NCBI RefSeq assembly: GCF_048418805.1
Contig: NC_132788.1
Location: forward strand, 50,914,792 to 50,978,791
Length of the DNA stretch: 64,000 bases
Direction: 5' to 3'
Source: Vulpes vulpes
Taxonomy: Eukaryota > Chordata > Mammalia > Carnivora > Canidae
Shown: in pieces, positions 22,885 to 33,784 of the stretch
How the letters are laid out: each line of letters opens with the position of its first letter
Position numbering within the stretch: position 1 is the first letter of the stretch
Program-made: the position numbers and the translations under genes
Notes under the pieces: model-generated
Told to the model about the DNA's origin: nothing
Seen by the model: only the letters and a program-made list of their open reading frames with translations
The model's database searches: none

Positions 22885-24089
22885 AATGGAGAAAGCTGTG
22901 GTTTTTTGAAAGAATGATAATGATTTTCTGTGCAACTGTTGGAGAGCTGGAGCAAAGTACAAACTTCTGTTTAGAGAGTCGCAAAACAAACAAACAAACA
23001 ACAACAAAAAATCAGTGCACATAAATAAGAAAAGGCAATAGACATGAAATTAAAGAGACAACTTAAATATAAAATAAAAACTGCTATTTCTGTACCAAAA
23101 GTCGGAAAGCTGGAGACAACAAATAAAAGAGCAATAGTTAACAACAAAACAGATAAAATTATGGAATAAAGAGGATTCTATGGGACTCAGCCTCTTCTAC
23201 CTCTCTCATTTCTATTCACTGTTTAGGTATTTTTTATGCCCTGAATAGAGAGAACAGATGCAATACAGTACAAAACAGGAGGGGAATATGTTCATAAAAA
23301 GCCAGCTAGGGGAATAAAGCAGGGTGGACAAAATCATAGTTTCTAAATGGATGCATGGATAGATAAGCCTTAAGGATGACCAAAGGAGAGACAGGCCTAA
23401 TTTGGCCAGTGGGAAGGTATTTCTCAGGTGTGTGTCTATCTCTGTGTTAACTCCATTTCCACTGTGGAAAAAAAAAAATGATGCTGGATGCAGTGAATGC
23501 AGCTTTGCTGGAGGGGTTAGGGAAGTAAGTAGTCCCTAATGCTAGAATTACAGCAGCAACTGTGTCCACGTCATTAGCCATAAAGCCAAGTGTCTGCCAC
23601 AAAGTTGCAACTATGATATGTGAACTGATAACAGCAGCAATTAAAACAATAACACCACAAAGCCTCAAAGAATCTTTAATTACTCATTTATTTGGAAAGT
23701 AAGGTTGAAGATTATAGCTGCTAAAGGCTACAGATCTTCCTTACTCATTTCTATTTATTTGGCTTCAGAAATTTTTCTATTGCTAATGGAATTCTCCATG
23801 TTTAATGGGCCCTGGTTTTTCTAGAAGTCCTATAAAAAGATCAGTATTAAATCCCAGTACTTCCAATTACATCAGGCATGTGAGCAAAATATTAGCTCTT
23901 TAAAATGGACAATCAACCCAAACTTCACTAGAATAAGAGTCACATGGATATTTAACATTTAACACACTTGAATGCTGCAACTAAAATATAGTGACTGGTA
24001 CGTGTCTCTACATTTAATCGACACAAATCTGTGCGTCATACCATGGCACACTTAAACTACTCTGAGACTTTACAGTGTAGAAGAGGAAA
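22885..24089. other. Unique AT-rich sequence, no gene seen
   Basis: No repeat recognised. A 73-codon - strand frame at 23447-23668 has a hydrophobic start but no identifiable family and is flanked by nothing exon-like. Confidence 0.5.
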
Positions 24090-24450
24090 AAGGGATTGGG
24101 CAAGAAATACAATACAATGCAATATGTCATGTAAGCAGCACAGACAGATTCTGATCCATAAGCAAGAAGTGGGGAGGGGTGATTTCTGAATGGGGATTAA
24201 AGAAAGACTCATGGCAGAGGTCGCATTTGAAGTGTTTCCTAGTCTGGATGATGAGGGAAAATGGCATTTCTGACAGCTGGGTTAGCATGATGGGTAAGCA
24301 GAGACAAGTGAGAGCAGAGGGAACCTGGGAGATAGGGAATGGTTGCCACTAGATGAAGTCTTAGATATGGCCTTGGGGGAGTGGGGTGAAGGATGGGTTA
24401 TAGGAGGCTTGCTTGAAGAGTCTGGAATTTATTTGGAAGTCAAGAAATAA
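24090..24450 (-). mobile_element. Probable L2 relic
   Basis: CATGGCAGAGGTCGCATTTGAAG, ATGATGAGGGAAAATGGCATTTC and GAGCAGAGGGAACCTGG parallel the reverse L2 3' region (the 'ggaggtgacatttgag' and 'aggcagagggaacag' blocks). Confidence 0.55.
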
Positions 24451-24652
24451 GTCACCTCTTTTTTTTAATTTGGGAGTTACAGTTCATCACATCCCTGTAA
24501 GGATTATCTGTCTAATGAGGATGGGCAGGATCGCTTGTGAGGGAAATCCCTGGAGTCCTCATATGAGGCTATAATGAAAGCATAAGAAAGACTTTGTGAG
24601 GATGTGGAGTGGGGGTGGTGGGATAGGAGTGCGATATACTTCCTTCTAGAAC

Positions 24653-24860
24653 ACAGCAGTCCAATACAACTTTCTGCTATAGTGGAAATACTCTATATCT
24701 GCACTGACTGATGCAGTAGCCACGAGCCACATATGCCCAGTAAGTACGTGAAATGTGGTTAGTGTGACAAAGAAACTGAACTTAAAATTTTATTTAATTG
24801 TAATTAATTTAAATTTAAAGAGCTACATGTAGCCAGTGACTACTGTATTGGACAACACAG
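24653..24860. mobile_element. Nonautonomous DNA transposon (hAT-like MITE)
   Basis: Ends form an inverted repeat: CAGCAGTCCAATACAA on the left and TATTGGACAACACAG on the right. The middle has GTAGCCACGAGCCACATATG, AAATGTGGTTAGTGTGAC and an AT-rich AAATTTAAAGAGCTACATGTAGCC, a pattern I know from a mammalian hAT-type MITE with CAGTGCTGTCCAATA ends. The exact family name is not certain. Confidence 0.75.
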
Positions 24861-25019
24861 TTGTCAAGTAAGAAATATTGCACAGGTAAGATGTCAAAGA
24901 AATCAAGAGAAATAATATTAAAAATGTTTACATAGCAGAAGGCAGAAATTCACATTACTTCTGGTAACTTTCCTAAAAATTTGGCATGACTCAAGTGCCT
25001 GAAAAGTACCTGAAGTTGT

Positions 25020-25145
25020 GACTTTCTGGAAGACAGGAATATTCATTCATCTTTCTATCTCCTAGTCCCTAGTACAGTCCTAGCACTGTAAGTACTCAAA
25101 GTAAACAATTCAGAATGAATACATAAATGAGTTACTAAATGAACA
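25020..25145 (+). mobile_element. L2 3'-end fragment
   Basis: GAAGACAGGAATATTCATTC, TATCTCCTAGTCCCTAGTACAG and ACTGTAAGTACTCAAAGTAAAC follow the L2 3' end ('gtatccccagcgcctagaacagtgcctggc... ctcaataaat'). Confidence 0.6.
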
Positions 25146-25439
25146 CAGTATGTATATGCAGCTTGGAGCCCACCTTTTAAAGATTTGAAATGTTTCAAAG
25201 GGAAAATGTTTTAATAGGTGAGGGTAGCAACTGTGGGCTCCCTCTGTAACTTCATTCCTTGACTGCTCCAAAAATAAAAATAGCAGAGCATATGAACTGA
25301 ATAGCTAGAATAACTGAACTTTCATTTTCTTAGTGAAGCTGGTAGTGTTATTTTTGCTCAAGAGCTTTAAAAAAGTCAAAGCATTCATATGAATGGTAGA
25401 GCTTTAGCACCATGATACATTTAGTTTAATGCTTTGAGA

Positions 25440-25870
25440 AAAACAATTTCCTGATTATAAAAGCAGTACATACTTTTTATAGAAACTTTGGAATGCACTA
25501 AAATAATAAAGGAGAAAATAAAAGTCATAAAAAATCTATAACCAAAGGCATTCACTGTGGAGATATTTCCCTTATGCCTTTTTTTCTGTGTCTATGTATC
25601 TATCCTTTTTCTCCAAATAACACAAATCTTCATAGCATGAGCAATGTTCTCATTCTTCTAAAACAATTTTAATAGCTGCATAATATTCTGTCATGTGAAA
25701 ATGCCATAATTTATACAACCATACCCCTACTATTGGCCATCTACATTGTTTCCAATACAACTGTCATTTGTCAATTTGTACCAAGAGACTTAAAATAGGT
25801 AGTAACTACTTCTGGGAAAATATCTTAAGGAAATAGTTCTCAATGAGCATCAAAGAATTATTTACAATAG
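25440..25870. mobile_element. Probable ancient L1M-type relic
   Basis: AATAGCTGCATAATATTCTG, CCATAATTTATACAACCATACC and CTATTGGCCATCTACATTG, after an A-rich GGAGAAAATAAAAGTCATAA stretch, match a mammalian-wide LINE segment I associate with L1M. Orientation is not asserted. Confidence 0.5.
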
Positions 25871-26104
25871 TGTAAGGCTACTTTAACATCAGATAATAAA
25901 AGAATATTAATAAGTTATATTACATGAATATTAAACCTTATAAAAGTTGTTTTTGAAAAATTTGAAATAAGACTGAAAATACTTCTGAGAGTAAGTGAAA
26001 AACATGATATCAAATTACATAGGAAGTATAGGCTCCAGTTTTTAAACCAAAGCCAAAACCTATGCATAGAGAGAGTAAAAATAAAAGCCTAGGAAGTACA
26101 CAGT

Positions 26105-26105
<1 letters not shown>

Positions 26106-26155
<50 letters not shown>
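26106..26155. repeat. (CA)n microsatellite
   Basis: About 25 uninterrupted CA dinucleotides. The open frame rich in C and V on the opposite strand is this repeat translated. Confidence 0.97.
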
Positions 26156-26157
<2 letters not shown>

Positions 26158-26164
26158 TCACAAT

Positions 26165-26258
26165 ATTTTTTTTGTTTGTTTTTAAATTCCAGAGTAGTCA
26201 ACATACAGTGTTAGTTTCAGGTGTACAATACAGAAATATTAGCAATGGTTATCCTTTG
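26165..26258 (-). mobile_element. Old L1 3'-end fragment
   Basis: AAATTCCAGAGTAGTCAACATACAGTG and AGTTTCAGGTGTACAATACAG match the inverted 3' UTR of an older L1 lineage. It abuts the (CA)n tract. No TSD identified. Confidence 0.6.
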
Positions 26259-26865
26259 CTGAGAGACCAGACAGTAATTGTATTCGCTCCCAACCCCAAT
26301 ATTTCCACACCTTGTCTGTTAAGAAGACCATTGAGTGTTGTGGGTAAGACCTCAGAGTGCTCTAATGCTGTCACAATGTCCTCAGAGAAGACAGCATGGT
26401 GACATCCAGGTTACCCACTTAAGCTGTTTAGAACACTGTGAGACAAGTTTGTCCCTATTCCTATACAGAGAAGCAAGAGAGTATGTGCTCTAAGCAAAAG
26501 GAGACGTGGGGACTCTCAACACAGCACATGTTCTCATCCCTCAAGGACTTGGAGACCTTGCTTAAAACATTAGACAACAATCACAGAACGTTAACTTCAT
26601 CTGCTTCCCATTAGAAACAAAATCACTGTGTTAAACGTGTCAAAGAACCTTAGGTCCCACGCAGGGGATTCTGATTCTGCCAGTGGTCTCCCATAAGACC
26701 ATTCCAATACACTGGGCAGGTGGTATTTGTTTACAGTCATGACCACATGCTAGAACAGCTTCCCACGTGAGAAGGCAGAAAGTATGGCAGAGGCATAATA
26801 GCCTCAAAAACTGTTGTTATCACTTGCAGGACTATTACCAGTGCTGTCTTTATGTATTGCCCTTA
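26259..26865. other. Unique sequence, no gene seen
   Basis: Non-repetitive between the L1 fragment and the MIR. No exon or repeat recognised. Confidence 0.5.
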
Positions 26866-26867
26866 AG

Positions 26868-27090
26868 GAAGACACAGTGCTAAGCAGTTCCCATTATTTT
26901 TCATCATTCATGTTCCCTTTTGCCAATGAAAAAATATTAATTAAGAGCTTGTTAATATCACTATTTTACATATGGGAAAACTGAAGGATAGAGGATAAGT
27001 AAGTTGGCTGAGGTCCTTTTACTAAGAAAGCTTCAGAGATGGGATTTTGACCCAGGCAGTCTCTCTCCAGAGCCTAGCTCCTCTGCTTTC
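26868..27090 (-). mobile_element. MIR fragment
   Basis: ACTATTTTACATATGGGAAAAC, GATAGAGGATAAGTAAGTTG, TTTGACCCAGGCAGTCTCTC and CCAGAGCCTAGCTCCTCTG follow the reverse-complement MIR order almost end to end. Confidence 0.8.
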
Positions 27091-27431
27091 TCCCTCACTC
27101 CCATTCAGCTCCATCATGCTCTTAGCCTCTGCTCCAAACACTGTTTACATGATCAAAATAAAGTTTACATTCTTATTTGTAAGCCATTTCTAGCTAATGT
27201 CAACAATTATCCCAATAACATCAAAGTGAATAATAATTCACAGAACCCCCTTTTAATAGATGTAGCTCACAAAACTATAGATTCACTGGAGTACTTCATT
27301 TGAATTAGGTTCCACAATCATTTAAGATTCAATTTGAATAAAATTTTCCAACTTACTGTATTGTGGCCCTCACAGAATAGGATTATCTAGTGCCAGAGTA
27401 ATGTTTCTCTGAGATTATGAGCATTCCTTTT

Positions 27432-27445
27432 TTTAAAAAAAGATT

Positions 27446-27484
<39 letters not shown>

Positions 27485-27652
27485 TTCATGAGAGACACAG
27501 AAAGAGAGGGGCAGAGACACAGGCAGAGGGAGAGGCAGGCTCTCCGGGGAGAACCCCATGTAGGACTTGATCCCGGGACTCAATCCTGGAATTCTGGGAT
27601 CAGGCCCTGAGCCGAAGGCAGACGCTCAACTGCTGAGCCACCCAGGTGTCCC
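27432..27652 (-). mobile_element. SINE with expanded (TTTA)n tail
   Basis: TTTATTTATTTA repeated over about 27446-27486, GCAGAGACACAGGCAGAGGG body, GAGCCACCCAGGTGTCCC head. The body holds an extra ACTCAATCCTGGAATTC-like segment before GGGATCAGGCCC, so it is longer than usual. Perfect TSD ATGAGCATTCCTTTT at 27417-27431 and 27653-27667. Confidence 0.94.
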
Positions 27653-27667
27653 ATGAGCATTCCTTTT

Positions 27668-28439
27668 CTAATTAGTACAGAATTGTCCTTTTTTTTTATT
27701 AGCACACTGGTTGTACCACTGATTACATGAGCTGGAAGCAGGAAAGTCATTTAGCTCTGTACCTTCATAGTACTACACCTCATGTCACTCTTAGGCATTT
27801 AGTTAGAGCACGTAACGACTGCATTCCAGTTTCCCACCCCAGATTCTCCTTGCTCTCCACATTCATATCTGTTGGTAGAAGGGAGTGATGGAAAACAGTT
27901 GAACTAAATCAACGTTCAGACATAAAAGAAAAAGAGGCCTTCCAAAGCAGACATCATGACTCCAACCAGAAGTCTATTTTCCATGTACATTCACTGTACC
28001 TTGAGACCTTGTAACACATTTTATAAACATAAGAGTATATCTCAAGTCGATGGATCCTTTTAGATTTCAGGATGTGGATCTCCCAGAACCTCCTTACTAA
28101 GCTACATTGCTAGCTTACAACATCTTGCACTCTGACCTGTGATTTCATTTAATAGAATTCAGTGCATCTAGTAAATCATGGTTTATAAGAATAATATCAC
28201 TTGTCTTGTTCTTTCTAGTTTTCAAAGCATTTGCTGAGTGATCACAACATTTCGGTTATGGGCATAAAAAGAAACAATGCCCCTTTAAGAGGCTGGGAAT
28301 GAAAAGCTAAGAGTTGTACTACTAACACAGAATAGGATGGATCTCCTTTCAACAACCATATTGGGATTTGTTGATAAGTATATGGTCATCCCGTAACCCA
28401 AACATTAGAGATTGCTTACTATCTCAATAATTGCTGGTC
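27668..28439. other. Unique sequence, no gene seen
   Basis: No transposon or exon recognised in about 770 bases. Confidence 0.5.
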
Positions 28440-28530
28440 ATCAAATTAATATTTGTAATGTGCCTCCTAAGTGCCAGGCCTCAAGTCTGGCCTGGAAATA
28501 GGAAAAGCCTATGCTGTAACTCAAGGATTC
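28440..28530 (-). mobile_element. Possible L2 3'-end fragment
   Basis: AATATTTGTAATGTGCCTCC, then AAGTGCCAGGCCTCAAGTCTGG resembles the inverted L2 end. Short and diverged. Confidence 0.45.
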
Positions 28531-28639
28531 ATTTAGTAACTTGCCAGCTTATGCTGCTGTACCTCCAGATTGGGACCAACAGTGCTGTAGAAAGAGCCCA
28601 GGCTTTAAGAAACCAAGTGACCTGGAATTGAAATGCTGT

Positions 28640-28815
28640 TTTGGGACACTTGGGTAGCTCAGTGGTTGGGCATCTGCCTTTGGCTCTGGGTGTTGTCCTG
28701 GAGTCCTGAGATTGAGTCCCATATTGGGATCCCCTTGAGGAGCCTGACTCTCCCTCTGCCTCTCTCTGTGTGCCTCTCATGAATAAATAAATAAAATCTT
28801 TAAGAAGAAAGAAAG

Positions 28816-28864
<49 letters not shown>
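28640..28864 (+). mobile_element. SINE with (GAAA)n tail
   Basis: Body GGGACACTTGGGTAGCTCAG, ending ATGAATAAATAAATAAAATC followed by AAGAAAGAAAGA repeats. TSD GAAATGCTGT at 28630-28639 and 28865-28874. It interrupts the MIR. Confidence 0.92.
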
Positions 28865-28866
<2 letters not shown>

Positions 28867-28867
28867 A
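28805..28867. repeat. (GAAA)n microsatellite seeded by a SINE tail
   Basis: About 15 GAAA units at the 3' end of the SINE. The poly(A) tail is the probable origin. Confidence 0.95.
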
Positions 28868-29040
28868 ATGCTGTCTCAATTGCTTACCAGCCAGTGACCT
28901 TGAGAGTCACTTTACTTTTCTGAGCTTCAGTTTCTTTACCTAGAGCCAATGGAAACAACCTCTCGGGGCAAACATATAGTAAAATAAGGGAATGGATATA
29001 AAGTGTTTGGCACATGGTTCAATTAATAGGAACTCTATAG

Positions 29041-29990
29041 AAAGTTAAGATTAGATGAGAAGGAAAAAAAAAAGATGGAGAGCTCAACCAACTCAATCCC
29101 TTGATACTTGATGAGACCAGTGTTATGAGATGTGATATAAAAGATCCCAAAGAATGTTCTTTCCACCCAGCACCTCAAAAATGCATGCATGTATGTCATT
29201 TATGCCTCCCAAATGCAGAGAAGGACCAAGTGTTTGCGTGCCAAAGACAGACATCCCTCCTGCAGAAGAAAGACAACCCTTCTGCATACATTGCTCTCTA
29301 CTGGTGAGCTCACCAGTAGAGAGGTGTAGAAAAGAGTATGAAGCTCTGTGAGCAGCTAGACCTAACACAGTTATCACAGGAGGGCAGGCAATCTATTAGT
29401 GAAAAGGCTAATGACATCCTATTTTTGAAAACATCAGCCCTGCTGGCTACCTCAGAGATCCAGGGGTCACTTGTGCCAAAGGCATTTCCAATGAGCGATG
29501 GGCATGAAGTGCAGGAATTACCTTCCAGGAGCTCTGGGTGGAGTGTAATCCCCAGAGCAAAGGGCACAGCACGGGCAGCATCTCTGCTGTGCAGACTGCA
29601 GATGGCCCCATGAAACCTACATACTAACTGGAATCCTAACGGTTTCCAACCCAAAACACAGAGGTTTATCCCAATTCCAACAGCTGGCTGGAGCCAGAAA
29701 AATAACTCTGAACAATTAAACTTCAGGAGGGAGTATGGATTTAGTGATAGACCATTCGGCTCATGATCTTGAGCAAGTAAACTACTTTCTAAATCTATTA
29801 ATGGGCTTTAGGCCAAATCCCCACTTACTACTGTCTCCACAAGAGGCAGACAGGGGCACTGGGTCAGGTTTTATGGTAATGCTCGACAAAAGTGAGGTAG
29901 GAAATTGGGTGATTGCTAAACCACAAGGGCTTTAGTTACTGGCATTGACTGCAAACACTACAAAAGGAAAAGGTCAAGGTGACAGGTCTG
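29041..29990. other. Unique sequence with a 30-base palindrome, no gene seen
   Basis: The palindrome is at 29294-29323. Overlapping open frames on both strands (29101-29654) reach 114 codons but have no recognisable domain. The overlap of frames on both strands suggests locally low stop density rather than coding. Confidence 0.5.
29294..29323. repeat. 30-base perfect palindrome
   Basis: Left arm CTCTCTACTGGTGAG (29294-29308) is directly followed by its exact reverse complement (29309-29323) with no spacer, centred on GAGCTC. It can form a 15-base-pair cruciform. Confidence 0.97.
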
Positions 29991-30007
29991 AAAGAGCTGA
30001 TTTTATT

Positions 30008-30205
30008 TTATTTTTTTTAATGTTTTTTTTTTAAGATTTTATTTATTCATAGAGACACACACAGAGAGAGAGAGAGGCAGAGACACACAGGCAGAGGGAG
30101 AAGCAGGCTCCATGCAGAGAGCCCGACACGGGACTCGATCCAGGGTCTCCAGGATCACACCCTGAGCTGCAGGTGGCGCTAAACTGCTGCACCACCAGGG
30201 CTGCC
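30008..30205 (-). mobile_element. SINEC2A-type SINE, first of a tandem pair
   Basis: T-rich tail, GCAGAGACACACAGGCAGAG body, head ACCACCAGGGCTGCC. TSD CTGATTTTATT at 29997-30007 and 30206-30216. The right copy is also the left TSD of the next SINE. Confidence 0.94.
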
Positions 30206-30216
30206 CTGATTTTATT

Positions 30217-30243
30217 TTTTTTAAAAATATTTTATTTATTTAT

Positions 30244-30279
<36 letters not shown>

Positions 30280-30407
30280 AAGGCAGAGACGCAAGGAGAG
30301 GGAGAAGCAGGCTCCATGCAGGAAGCCTGATGTGGGACTCCATCCCAGGACTCCAGGATCACGCCCTGACCTGAAGGCAGCTTAACCCCTGAGCCACCCA
30401 GGTGTCC
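30217..30407 (-). mobile_element. SINE of a different type, second of the pair
   Basis: Head CTGAGCCACCCAGGTGTCC and a long (GA)n tract at about 30250-30275, unlike its neighbour's GGGCTGCC head. TSD CTGATTTTATT at 30206-30216 and 30408-30418. Confidence 0.94.
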
Positions 30408-30522
30408 CTGATTTTATTCTTGATACGTGGGCTCCACTTTTACTGACTTCACCCTGATTGAGGGAGAGAAACGAAAAGAGAATGCTTCTATTTACAGGAA
30501 CTTGAATGAAATCCCCAGTAGA

Positions 30523-30692
30523 GGGGATCCCTGGGTGGCGCAGCGGTTTGGCACCTGCCTTTGGCCCAGGGCGCGATCCTGGAGACCCGGGATCGAATCC
30601 CACATCGGGCTCCCAGTGCATGGAGCCTGCTTGTGTCTCTGCCTCTCTCTCTCTCTATCATAAATAAAAAATAAAAAATAAAAAAAAAAAAA
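30523..30692 (+). mobile_element. Young SINEC_Cf with 12-base internal deletion
   Basis: Near-consensus GGGATCCCTGGGTGGCGCAG head, CpGs retained (GGGCGCGATCC, GGGATCGAATCCC). After GAGCCTGCT the usual TCTCCCTCTGCC is missing. Perfect TSD GAAATCCCCAGTAGA at 30508-30522 and 30693-30707. Tail of AAAAAT units. Confidence 0.95.
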
Positions 30693-30707
30693 GAAATCCC
30701 CAGTAGA

Positions 30708-32242
30708 AATTTCATTACATCTCTAAAGATGCTCTCAGGCATGAGGAACAAACCCGTCGGAAAAGCCAAGGATTTTTTTTTTTTTTAAGAAAACTTACTA
30801 TCATAATTTACTTCTCTCGTGCAATAAGATGTTCTTTTTCGACTTTTTTATAGCCAGAGGAAAAATTTTGTGTGACTAATGAATTTTTAATATTTGTATA
30901 GGAGTCAATCAGTCATAAGACTTCCTGCTTTGATTTCATACTTAGTATTCTGGTATTTTGACAGCACTCCCAAAGATAGGGGGAGAAGCACACAGCTGTT
31001 TAACTTAGGGTTTCTTTTCTCCACTCTCTTTACAGCATTAAGAGTGCTGAGCTGATGATAATGGCATTATCTGATTTGATTTGAGTGGCAATCTTTTCGA
31101 TTTAATAACTCTGATGTCAGCTTCTCTGTCGTGTTGCCAAGTTTAATTCCCATTTCTCCTGCGATTAATACTCTAATGAAGACACCGTCTGATTTTAGTG
31201 CCAGCATGCTTGGGAAGCTTTGCTCTTCTTAGCTACAACTGGAGCTTCTGCCATGAACCATGATAAATCAACCTCAGCTAGAGTGCCTAGCAGTTATAAG
31301 ACTAAAAAGCCATCAAACATCCCCATTTTGCTCTAAAATTATATTACCCTATGGCATATCTAATATTTTAGTATCACTTTATTTTCCAGTGTTTCACTCT
31401 GTTTTTTTGGTAATTCTTCCAAACCATCCCACAGAAGATAAATAAGTGGTCTGGGTCCTAGGTGAGACCTACAGAGTTTCAGTCACTTTCCCCAAATCGG
31501 AATTATTCAAGGCCCTCTGAAGAATCAGCTGAAAACTTTGTTCCCTAGTGCACAGTCCCATTAAGATGAAGAGCATTTGCAAGCACCTACACGGTGCAGT
31601 GTTGAGCCGAAGCTGGGTAACACGAGTGTGTCACATTCCATTTGTGCAAGTGCTTCCAACGTTCTGCACATTTTCCATTGCCATGTAGAACATGGACTAT
31701 CAGGGGTACTTTTGTAACTTGATAGAGTCGTATTAGCCACTTTTTCTCCCAAAATTATGTACTTCAAAGGTGCAAATCAGGGAGAGGAAATCAGTACAGA
31801 CTGCAGGTTTGAGTAACTGGAGTTAAGTTAGGAATCCAAAAAGCAGCCCAGCTCTCAAAGCTCAGTGTGACACTGGGAAGGGATAAAAAAGCCCCAAGGT
31901 ATCCGGTTTAACAAAAAAACCAGAAAGGCATGTAAGCACTGCCAGTTGTCTGGGCTAAGAACTCAAGGAGGGGGGACACAAGAGCAAATGTCCACAGTTT
32001 CCGTCTCTGGCAATGGCTAACGGAGTCTCTCGGCACTCACACTGGCAACTACACAAACCTCCTGGCGTGCAATTGTGAGGCTTTGCCGTGTCTCCAAATT
32101 TCTGAACTCCACTATGGCTGGTAAGAGCACCAACCTACCTCTCTCCCATGCTCCTGGCACGACAAGAAGGTGGTGTTCTTTTATTCCACTGTTATGAGAG
32201 CCATAGTGATAATTTCTTTCCGCGACGGTCAAAGTTTGTTCT
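30708..32242. other. Unique sequence, possible conserved noncoding island
   Basis: About 1.5 kb free of recognisable repeats. The part at about 31015-31250 is rich in ATTA/TAAT words (AGTTTAATTCCCATTTC, GCGATTAATACTCTAATG). No exon seen. The conserved-element idea is inference only. Confidence 0.4.
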
Positions 32243-32257
32243 CTTCAAGAGGTTTTG

Positions 32258-32447
32258 TTTTTTTTTTTTTAATTTTTATTTATTATTTATGATAGTCACA
32301 CAGAGAGAGAGAGAGAGGCAGAGACACAGGCAGAGGGAGAAGTAGGCTCCATGCACCGGAAGCCCGACGTGGGATTCGATCCTGGGTCTCCAGGATCGCG
32401 CCCTGGGCCAAAGGCAGGCGCTAAACCGCTGCACCACCCAGGGATCC
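32258..32447 (-). mobile_element. Young SINEC_Cf
   Basis: Tail ATTTTTATTTATTATTTATGATAG, intact CpGs (GCCCGACGTGGGATTCGATC), head CCACCCAGGGATCC. Perfect TSD CTTCAAGAGGTTTTG at 32243-32257 and 32448-32462. Confidence 0.95.
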
Positions 32448-32462
32448 CTTCAAGAGGTTTTG

Positions 32463-33335
32463 AAGAAACCATTCCGAGCCCAGCCTTGATCAATCAGTAC
32501 CTGAATCACGACAGGAACCTCATTGCTGACCTTCCTTCCTTGAACCTTCCTCACTTCAGGATCCCTACAGAGGACAGACCTGCTGCCCAGGACTTAGGCA
32601 GCCCCTCTTCTGAAACCTACTTGTACTGCTGTATGCAGTCAGTACATGAGGTGGAGGGGTCAGAGGCTCTGACCATCCCCCTTCCAGAATGGGCATGGAC
32701 CTGGTCCAGCTTATCTGAACCCAAAGCTTAATTCTAGGACACTGCCTGGGTTTCTGGGGATTTGATATAGACTTGAAGCTCCTGGCTACCAGCTTATTGC
32801 CATAAGAAGGGTACCTCCCTGAGAAGGGAGCCGGCATAAAGAATGGCAAGAAGGGGACTCATAGGTAATAACCTTGCTGAAGCCCTTGGACTATTCTTAG
32901 ACATTAATGACATGAGTCAATAAACTCTCCCTTTTAGATTCAGCCAGTCGGAATCAGGTTTCTGGCTCTTGCAGCTGAAGCCTTACTGACTGACTGATCA
33001 ATCCCACACACGTCTGATGGGGTCTTCTTGCTTGAGAACTCTTCTCCTGGGTTGTTTGGTTCAACATTCTAGCAGACTTACCTGCAAAGTACAAACTGGT
33101 CTCCTCTTCCTTTCCAAGCTCTTCTCTCTTTCCAATTGGTTCCTTGTAGATATGCCAGTTTCTGTTGGCCTTGCCCCTCCTGGACCTGGCTCAGTGATTT
33201 CTTCAAACCCTGTACTGTCTCCTCAAATAAAAGTCTTCTGTATATTTCGAGGCTGCTTTCAGAACTCAACTGATTTCTTCCTCCTACCCCCCCCCCCCAT
33301 TGGTGCATCCATTCCCTGTACTCCCTCATCAGGCA
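32463..33335. other. Mostly unique, possible old LTR remnant, no gene seen
   Basis: The stretch around 32895-32990 (CAATAAACTCTCCCTTTTAG, then CAGCCAGTCGGAATCAGGTTTCTGG) looks like the end of an ancient LTR or other dispersed repeat, but I cannot name it. A C12 run lies at 33287-33298. No exon recognised. Confidence 0.35.
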
Positions 33336-33349
33336 TCTGATGACAGATT

Positions 33350-33523
33350 TTTAAAAAATATTTTATTTACATATCATGAGAGACACAGAGAGAGGCAGAG
33401 ACATAGGCAGAGGGAGAGGCAGGCTTTCCGTGGGGAGACTGATGTGGGACTCAATCCTGGGACCCCAGGATCATGACCTGAGCCAAAGGCAGATGCTCAA
33501 CCACTGAGCCACCCAGGCGTCCC
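33350..33523 (-). mobile_element. SINE
   Basis: Tail AAAAATATTTTATTTACATA, head GAGCCACCCAGGCGTCCC. TSD TCTGATGACAGATT (33336-33349) against TCTGATGATAGATT (33524-33537), one transition. Confidence 0.94.
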
Positions 33524-33784
33524 TCTGATGATAGATTAATGGAGATGCTGATCACTTAGTTAAACAACACATTTCTTAAGGACCAGGAACTGTGCAATGA
33601 GTGTTCTCAACCTTTTGAAATCTACCCTGCTCTTTTTGTTAACTACAAATCCCCGAGCTCTTTTATCTGAAATTTCATAACAAATTAAATATGGTGACCA
33701 AAACCAAACTCAATATTTGGTATGATATTAAATATGTATTTTTAAACTCAGCTTGGACAAGAAATCTGGATTGTACCCTGAAAC

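Larger units (their letters stand above)
28570..29040 (+). mobile_element. MIR split by a SINE
   Basis: The left part carries GTAGAAAGAGCCCAGGCTTTAAG and GTGACCTGGAATTGAAATGC. After the SINE it resumes with CAATTGCTTACCAGCCAGTGACC, then TTTTCTGAGCTTCAGTTTC and AGTGTTTGGCACATGG, covering most of the MIR consensus. Confidence 0.8.

Noticed and set aside
28805..28867. Regular short repeats that could suggest an array
   Set aside because: These are microsatellites without spacers. No CRISPR-like repeat-spacer structure exists here, and the DNA is mammalian.
29101..29654. Overlapping frames on both strands, up to 114 codons
   Set aside because: Simultaneous openness on both strands reflects stop-poor composition, and none shows a domain.
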